A stretch of DNA of 31,695 nt, taken from contig CAICTM010001326.1 of the NCBI GenBank assembly GCA_903772945.1, positions 1-31,695 of the forward strand. The letters run 5' to 3'. The position numbers were made by a program, and so were the translations under genes. The notes under the pieces were generated by a model that ran no database searches, was not told the origin of the DNA, and saw only the letters and a program-made list of their open reading frames with translations. Below are positions 25,724 through 31,695 of the stretch, piece by piece; position 1 is the first letter of the stretch; each line of letters opens with the position of its first letter. The stretch is from Seminavis robusta (lineage: Eukaryota; Bacillariophyta; Bacillariophyceae; Naviculales; Naviculaceae).

Positions 25724-26706
25724 TGTCCTAGCTAGAATGGAGCTTTCATTATTTGGAGGAGTGACAATGGAAGTCGCGGTTCCGGACGTGTTGTAGCCAG
25801 GTTTGCCGCAGACCGAATGAAGGGGATCACGCAAAATGGTGTAGCAATCTACAGCTGATGAGCAGCTCGGACGCTGGCCAACACAAAAATAGCCATGAAG
25901 TATTCGCAATTCGCACATACAAACCTACCGAACTCCTACGGTATGCCGTATGCGTTGCTAGCTACTGGTAGAGCACTTACTACTTAGCAGCACTCTAGAA
26001 TGGTTGGAATCGCAGAGTTGGTAATTATGACAGGACTTGAACGCGAAGATTTCTTAGATGCTGCTATGTGTGTTTGTTAAATCCTGTTCTAAGGTGGAAC
26101 CATTCTTAATAATTAACAATAATTCACTGGTGACTGATTTGAATCCACAGTTGTATAAAGAGGAACAACGCATTCATCAGAAAGGGTCTCATGTTTCAGA
26201 AAAGGAAGCATCTCATTTTTGATAGACTATGAGGCTGATGCTCTTCCACGAAAGTCCTTTTGTCTCCAATAAGGCGAGCTCTATTTGGCTACTGCCACCC
26301 GCGAGTGATGCTCGAATACACCGGTACCTTGTACATGTACAGCCTTACAGCGTACTCTACAGTCTACAGTACCATACTGCTTCAAGTTTTTATTTACCAA
26401 TATTAGTAGAGTATTAAAATAGTTGTCGCGTCAAGCGTCAACAATAACGGAGGACGAGAGACATTGGAGACATAAGTACCTTAAAAACCAAATAAATCCA
26501 GTTCGGTGGCACAGTGGCACCGGTACCGTATTGTGCAATACTGGTGCCAGTGTGCCAGTATGCCAACATGCTACATGCCCACAAGATATGCCCAGATGAT
26601 ACGTACATACGTACATGACGTACCGTACCAGTATGAAAGCACATGGCAGATGGCAGTGATGACGGTGGCTGTTGTCGGTGGTATTAGTACCGGTATCAGG
26701 GATGTA
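25724..26706. other. Intergenic region upstream of the disordered-protein gene
   Basis: About 980 bases with no supported gene; the first ~195 bases could be coding if the upstream ATG at 25918 is used. AT-rich around 26090-26170. Contains ACCGGTACC near 26320, TACATGTA at 26332-26339 and the interrupted hairpin at 26508-26556. Confidence 0.45.
26508..26556. repeat. Long hairpin with an asymmetric GGTACC bulge
   Basis: Outer arms GGCACAGTGGCACC (26508-26521) and GGTGCCAGTGTGCC (26543-26556) pair with one mismatch; inner arms GTATTG (26528-26533) and CAATAC (26536-26541) pair perfectly around a TG loop. The left side carries an extra GGTACC (26522-26527) where the right side has a single T. 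Confidence 0.8.
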
Positions 26707-27190
26707 TTTTGGCCTAGTGATGGGCAAATACACGTATTTTAAGTTTTGATACGTATAATACGTATTATACTGTATTATACTGTATTAACCTTTGGTCTGT
26801 CTGTCTTCCCATACAAAATTATGTGGTGTATTCTATGGTTCGAAATAGTCTCGTCAACAAGATTGTGAAGATGCTGCTCTATTGCTATGTCAACTTGAGG
26901 CTTCTAAAGTCTCTTGAACCATCTGGGGATCAGTCAATGGCAGCTTTTGCGGAGCTCTTACTGCTGATTTAGACCATTCTTGGTAGATCTAGGCCTTGAT
27001 GAGGATGATGCAGCATCTGTAGCCAAGTCTAGTGGGCCTAGTACATGTAGGGAGGGTAACTGGATAGCTAAGCAGTAGTAGTTAAATACGTATAATACGT
27101 ATGTATTGAAGTTGGGGACCACGTATTATACGTGTATTATACGTATGTATCAATGGGTGTATCAAAGGGGTGCCCATCACTATTTTGGCC
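26707..27190. mobile_element. Non-autonomous hAT-type DNA transposon (MITE-like) with target-site duplication
   Basis: The element itself is 26715-27182 (468 bp). It has perfect 12-bp terminal inverted repeats, TAGTGATGGGCA at the left and TGCCCATCACTA at the right, and is flanked by an exact 8-bp direct repeat TTTTGGCC (26707-26714 and 27183-27190). An 8-bp duplication and termini beginning TAGTG are the hallmarks of the hAT superfamily. Just inside both ends lie AT-rich repeats of the ATACGTATTATAC type (about 26748-26785 and 27085-27147), as expected for subterminal transposase-binding sites. The interior has no open frame long enough for a transposase, so it must have been moved in trans. 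The intact duplication and identical ends suggest a fairly recent insertion. Confidence 0.93.
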
Positions 27191-27665
27191 TGATGAGCTG
27201 CCTGATGCTGGCAGTAAAGATCCTCTTTGGCTGTTGGCCGCCTCTTTGAAAAGGACATGCAATCTGGGGCGAGTACAGTGTACCGCCATCACAGTACCAC
27301 CGAAGTCTTCAATTTGGTGGCTCCTTGTAGCTACTTGCAGCGAAAGATGGCAGGTACTAGAGTACCAATTGATCACGACCTCTAGCTAGCTAGCTCGCTA
27401 AACTAGCTCGTTATGAGTAGTGGAATGGCGTCCGATAATACAAGGACTGTAGCTTTCCTCTGCTGCCTACCCAGGTAAACCTACGTACTTCTAGTACCGT
27501 ACCTGTAACCAGAGAACCAATCAGCCATAGCCTCTCTCAAGCATTGATTTCATCAGGCGGACCCAGGGAGTTACAACCAATACGTCTTTTCTCCCTGAGG
27601 ATCCTCCGTCATTCAGCCTGAGAGAGCATGGACTTCATGGTGACAACAGTGTGTTCCATTATCGC
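27191..27665. other. Intergenic region downstream of the CVNH-like gene
   Basis: 475 bases, containing CTAGCTAGCTAG near 27382-27393 and several GTAC words. A short frame continues from the hAT right flank (see findings) but is not convincing as a gene. Confidence 0.4.
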
Positions 27666-28572
27666 CTACAGTTCATCCCGGCTAGTACGCGAAGCACCGT
27701 CATTTGTATCATCGTCCTGCCGCTGACAAACCAAATTTCCATCATGATTGTCAATGTTGTGACAGGAGTCAAAATTCCATTCGCCATCCGGCGGAGAGAG
27801 AACAGCAAGTTGTCTTCCACCGCTCGAGTCGCGGCATTGACATGACAACGTTTTGGGATCCTCGACCGTCAATTCGCAAAGGCTGCAACTCTCGCGGTAG
27901 GCACCAGGAGGAATTTGGTCGTCTTTGCAAACAAGTTCTCCATTTTGATTGTCAATATCACTGCAGCGATCAAAGTTGCGAATTGTGGAAGCGAGGAAAG
28001 CACCATTCCAACTTTTGCAAGCCGAACAACTCAAGAATTTTATTCTCGTGTCCTCGCTGCCATCCGATTCTTCCAACATTTTGCAACCTCGACAACTTTC
28101 TTGATAGGAACCAGACGGTATATCATCATCATTTAATAAGAGCCCCCCACTATCTTCATCAACGCCAGACCCATCGTCGCAAACCAACACTCCATTGTCG
28201 TTTCCAAACGCAGCACAGGCGTCAATAGCCACGATCTGAGTGGCCAGCTTCTTACCACATCCCTTGGGGCACTGCATGCAGTGAAACGTCTTATCATCTA
28301 AAAACCGACACCCCGTACACGACTTTAGATAACTTCCCGGAGGAAGGCCTTCGTCGTTGGGAAGAGCCGGTGTCTGTGGGAGAACAACAAGAAAAAGTGT
28401 GATTGAATGGAATCATTCAAATGAACATAGATCCAATATATAACGACAAAGCATGTTCCAAGCCAACAAAATACATCCTACTCACGTCCCCCCCTCCTCA
28501 TCCTGAATGAGCCACTGGAACGAAGGAAACAGTAATCGCAGCAACGATGATTTTAACGAAAGGTTGCCTCAT
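27666..28572 (-). CDS. Three-module cyanovirin-N-like (CVNH) protein with signal peptide and RDEL end
   Basis: Inferred exons 28572-28516 and 28373-27666 (intron 28515-28374) give 254 residues. Exon 1 from ATG 28572 encodes a signal peptide (RQPFVKIIVAAITVSFVP). Exon 2 holds three repeats at about 30-84, 104-168 and 173-235, each of the form PxG(S/A)Y..SC..C....L.C.C........C..(I/F).N..G.LVC, the layout of CVNH sugar-binding half-domains, here with extra cysteines. CVNH lectins bind mannose-rich glycans. The protein ends ...SRDEL, an accepted variant of the KDEL/HDEL retrieval signal, so residence in the ER is inferred. Exon 2 and its acceptor (CCCACAG) are well supported by domain continuity. 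The donor is uncertain: the best-looking GTGAGT (28486-28481) lies beyond an in-frame TGA (28500-28498), so I used the weaker GTGGCT. Each module could be something other than CVNH; confidence in the fold is moderate. Confidence 0.65.
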
Positions 28573-28980
28573 GTTGATCAGTTGTTTCTTCAAGGTCGAA
28601 GATTGATGAGGTGGTGGGGTGACCGTGCTACAGGATTCCAGTTTTAAGCTATCAAAGCTGTTTACGAACCCCAACTGCGAAAACTAAAGTTTTCAACCGG
28701 AGGCATCAAGCAGCAATCTGGCTCTTGACGAGCTTCTTGCTACATGTACTGTACATGTATGTACATATAGCAACAACCCACAGCAGCATCTACCATGTCC
28801 ATTCTTGGGTACTGTAGCATGTATTATATATAGTTAATAAACAGAATCTCGTTACTGGGAAGTTGTTTCACTGACAAACCCCAGAATACAAAAGCTTCAA
28901 CAGAAGTGTGCTTTTGTGCTTCAAAGAGAGTTCATTATGCGATGCGCCCAGCACGAGAGATGCTTCAAGAACGACCTCCC
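28573..28980. other. Upstream region of the CVNH-like gene
   Basis: 408 bases, no gene seen. Contains TACATGTACTGTACATGTA at 28741-28759 (9-base arms around a single T), about 170 bases upstream of the start codon, followed by another GTACAT and an AT-rich ATTATATATAGTTAATAAAC stretch near 28822-28841. Confidence 0.5.
28741..28759. promoter_or_regulatory. Double TACATGTA palindrome
   Basis: Two TACATGTA octamers (28741-28748 and 28752-28759) form a larger symmetric element with one central base. Its place upstream of the CVNH-like gene suits a dimeric factor binding site, but it may just be part of the TACATGTA enrichment of the region. Confidence 0.4.
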
Positions 28981-29496
28981 CTAGCTTGTGTTCACTAGCA
29001 CCGGTATCATGCGGGTCAAGGGGGGCAGAACAGAGATCTCAGACGGAATCTCTTGTGGATTGCAATCCAACGACTTGATCGGGGCCAACATGATCTTGTC
29101 CGTCTTTTCCTTGTTGGACGGGAATGTACCAAAGCGGTCAAAGCTGCCTGCGAGACAGATGACTTTCGCTGGAAGGGACACGAGGGAAGCACTTCGAGGA
29201 AGGGGATGAATTCTCTCGCATTCTTGGTCGCTGCCCTGTCCTCGCATCTCTTCTGTGCCTATGGAGGAACTCCTTTCTCGTACATGCCGACCGCTGGCTG
29301 ATAGACTCAACGGAATATCCACACAACATGTGTTGGTTGCCGTGCTGTGATCGCTTCTCTTGCCGCTCCGAATCTCTATAATCATTCCAACAATGGGGTC
29401 GACCTCTCGAGGCACCATTATGGCCCGAAGTGGCAAGCCGCCCTCAACAACGTCCAAAGAGAGGTTTCGCAGGAATCCCGGCTCGTTCTTGCTCAT
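28981..29496 (-). CDS. Hypothetical protein
   Basis: 171 residues from ATG 29496. No signal peptide or domain recognised. The N-terminal part (FLRNLSLDVVEGGLPLRAIMVPREVDPIVGMIIEIRSG) and the C-terminal part (AKVICLAGSFDRFGTFPSNKEKTDKIMLAPIKS) look protein-like; the middle is Ser/Arg-rich. A 137-codon frame on the other strand (29347-29760) overlaps its start and looks less natural. Could be real, a fragment, or chance. Confidence 0.4.
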   Translation of the reverse strand: MSKNEPGFLRNLSLDVVEGGLPLRAIMVPREVDPIVGMIIEIRSGKRSDHSTATNTCCVDIPLSLSASGRHVRERSSSIGTEEMRGQGSDQECERIHPLPRSASLVSLPAKVICLAGSFDRFGTFPSNKEKTDKIMLAPIKSLDCNPQEIPSEISVLPPLTRMIPVLVNTS

Positions 29497-31695
29497 GTTT
29501 GTCGTTGCTTGAAAGATGGAGATTTGCGAAGGAGCAATTTGTGTGCATTACTGTTTCATGTTTGTTGCCGTGAGATGGTGTTTTTTGTGAGATTTGGGTG
29601 GTTTCCTGGAGCCCCCTGGAACCAGTGGCATACGGTTTCTAAGAATCTGATAGAGAGCTGCGGAAGCAAACGTTTCAAAGTAGTTTCAGGCTTCCTCGGT
29701 AGAACTTTCGATCGATTGATCATAGATCTAGTGATAGCTGATCATCCATCTTCTGATTGAAGTTGTTGGGCTACTAGCTAGAAAGGGTTTGAATGACGAC
29801 AGCAAAGACGGACAAACGAAGCCAGTATCTATTTAAAAGTTACCTTCTCGAGCACTTAGTTCGGAGAAACGAAGTTATAAATGGTGTGCATCATTTACGG
29901 AAAGCTTCCTGCCGTGTGGATCGAAAAGCACTTGCTCCAGCTGTCGGTGTCAGTTCCTTTATCCCCTCTTACTATTGGCCTGTTTTTACTATTAAAAATA
30001 GCTAGGCACCACGTCGTCGTGTGCACACACCACGGCTCGTACCTCACGGTTCCAAGGTTTCAGGTCAATAATTGCTTTTGGTGGTGCGGCTATGGGCAGC
30101 TGGGACTGTTGCCGTGCGTGTTGCCTTTTGGATTTTGGTGCCTCCTCCGACTACAATGTCTACATACCGGTACGTAGCAGCTCCGTTATCAGAGCTGTTA
30201 TTAGCATTCTTTCCAGAGTTTCCAGTTTCCAGGCAGACATTCTTTCAATTGAAACATAATATTATTGAAACAGCTATTGAAACCAAGGAAAGAAAGTTCG
30301 TAAGCTCAAAGAACCAATAGTACAGCATTTGCAGCGTTGAAGCGGCATCTTGCTTCGTCATTGGGTGTATTAGTCTACTTCCGGTTGCCGACCTGATTTC
30401 ACTAGATGATGGTCACTCTAACGAGCTCTGTTTCGGCATTCCCATGTTATCCAACCTTATTACCAAAACCGGTGGCAAGTTAACCAACCAACTCTAACTA
30501 CATGTACGTAGCTCTAGATACATGTACCACTCGAGTACGGTTTGGTACCAGTGTTGGGTGTTGTGGGTGTTGTATGATACGTACATGTAGTGGTATCTGC
30601 GCCTTGGGTGCCTGCCCTGCGTTTCAGACCGCAAGCATTACCTCCGATACTGGTCCGGTACTTCTAGTAGTATGTACACTGTACGACCAGTCACGGCACT
30701 ATTCGGGCGAGAAGCCAGCGACTTGACTGCAAAAAGCGGCCATCGAACGGTTCCTGGAAGACAACTTTGGAGTTCAGGTAGTTGCGGTAAATAATACTTT
30801 TTATACAAAAATGCAGAGTAAAACTTAACTATAACCCTGGTAACTACTCTTCTAAACTTGTCTGTTGAAAAGGTGTGAACTTGAACGCACAATTTCTCTA
30901 ATTTAATCAATATCCTTCCAGCTCTACTGTCTAGTAGACTGGCTATTCGTTTCGTTTTTCTCTTTCTCTCTCGTTCAGATGTGAGCTCTACAACTGACTC
31001 CGATATGCATACATACCAGGATCTTTCGATCCTCTGCTTCTCGCAGTTTCATCTCAGATAGATCTCGTCGATCTATCTTTCCTGAAGTGCATGGTTGCCC
31101 CTGGAGGGCTTTCCCACTTTACTAAACCTATGGACCTTCATCCGTCCATTCATTTGCTCCATCCCGTCGCTCCTTGCATTCATCTCTTCGACCTAACTTC
31201 CTAACCTTTGTAGTTGCATCATCTAGACGACCATTGTCCTCGCTTCCTCGTACACCTGGCCATCTGATGATGATCGGATAACCATCTGATTTGAGTCACA
31301 CTCCCCAATCACGAACCGTATTGTGGATCCCGAGTCGTCTTTCCTTCATACGAAAATACTTTCTAACACCCTTCCTGTTTCGCGATGATGGCAGCGACCT
31401 TCTTACCAACTCAAACCAATTGCTCCTTGTCTCCTGTTAGTTTCGTGCATGTCTGTCGAGGCTCTCGACGTTGACATTCTTGTTCCAATGTCGCTCACGT
31501 TGTCTCCGAGCGAACAAAATCAATCTCCACTAGGCCGTCCTGCTGAATTTGGTTCACGTAGTGCCACTCGTATCCATATGCCTTTGTTCGACTTCACTTG
31601 TCTTGTTCTCTGCATAAAGATAGCACCTACTTTATCGATCTTCACTTCACAGTAGTTCCACGTTATCTGTAGGAACTTCAGAATCTCCCCGCGGA
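29497..31695. other. Gene-poor right end
   Basis: About 2.2 kb with no supported gene. Frames of 60-140 codons overlap on both strands without family features. Three TACATGTA words cluster at 30499-30589, with GTAC-rich sequence around them. From about 30950 the + strand turns pyrimidine-rich (CTCT, TTCATC, CCTT words) up to the window edge, unlike the preceding DNA; it might be the 5' or 3' part of a gene or element lying outside. A small hairpin lies at 31056-31078. Confidence 0.45.
31056..31078. repeat. Short hairpin
   Basis: AGATAGATC and GATCTATCT are perfect 9-base reverse complements around TCGTC. Function unknown. Confidence 0.6.

Noticed and set aside
30950..31695. LTR retrotransposon end
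   Set aside because: No TG...CA ends, primer-binding site or duplicated LTR visible within the window.

Overview
The window looks like nuclear DNA of a diatom, probably a raphid pennate; I cannot name the species. Evidence: genes are widely spaced and mostly intronless with occasional short GT-AG introns; one protein carries a signal peptide ending in the A-x-A-F-type junction of diatom plastid targeting; a nuclear mitochondrial bL27 gene is present; and non-coding DNA is full of short palindromic words (ACCGGTACC, CTAGCTAG, TACATGTA). No bacterial operon structure, rRNA, tRNA or CRISPR was seen. ATG starts were used throughout; several open frames that begin with TTG or GTG were trimmed to the first ATG.

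Layout. 1-3.1 kb: the 3' end of an unknown gene, a mitochondrial ribosomal protein bL27 gene and a weak hypothetical gene. 3.1-6.9 kb: a divergent pair, a plastid-targeted protein of unknown function (-) and an 877-residue protein (+) that joins a Fic domain, a RING finger and a C-terminal SHI/LRP1-like cysteine cluster. 7.2-18.6 kb: a cluster of three paralogous secreted proteins with a lamin-tail domain, a CotH-type atypical kinase domain and a conserved nine-cysteine C-terminal module (two on -, one on +), with a small secreted cysteine- and RRL-containing protein between copies two and three. The third copy has an 82-bp intron that splits the codon of the predicted metal-binding aspartate. 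18.7-23.7 kb: two divergent TPR proteins. 24.2-25.9 kb: a disordered basic/serine-rich protein with a thrice-repeated R-x-x-S-[CF]-D motif. 25.9-27.6 kb: non-coding, with a clean 468-bp non-autonomous hAT-type element flanked by an 8-bp target duplication. 27.7-28.6 kb: a two-exon secreted protein made of three cyanovirin-N-like modules and ending in RDEL. 29.0-31.7 kb: one weak hypothetical gene and non-coding DNA.

How genes may work together. The strongest inferred system is the secretory-pathway cluster: three predicted lumenal or surface CotH kinases next to a small secreted protein with RRL sites and S-x-E serines, which would make a reasonable substrate (inference only). The most unusual single gene is the Fic-RING fusion, where the canonical inhibitory glutamate of the Fic family seems to be replaced.
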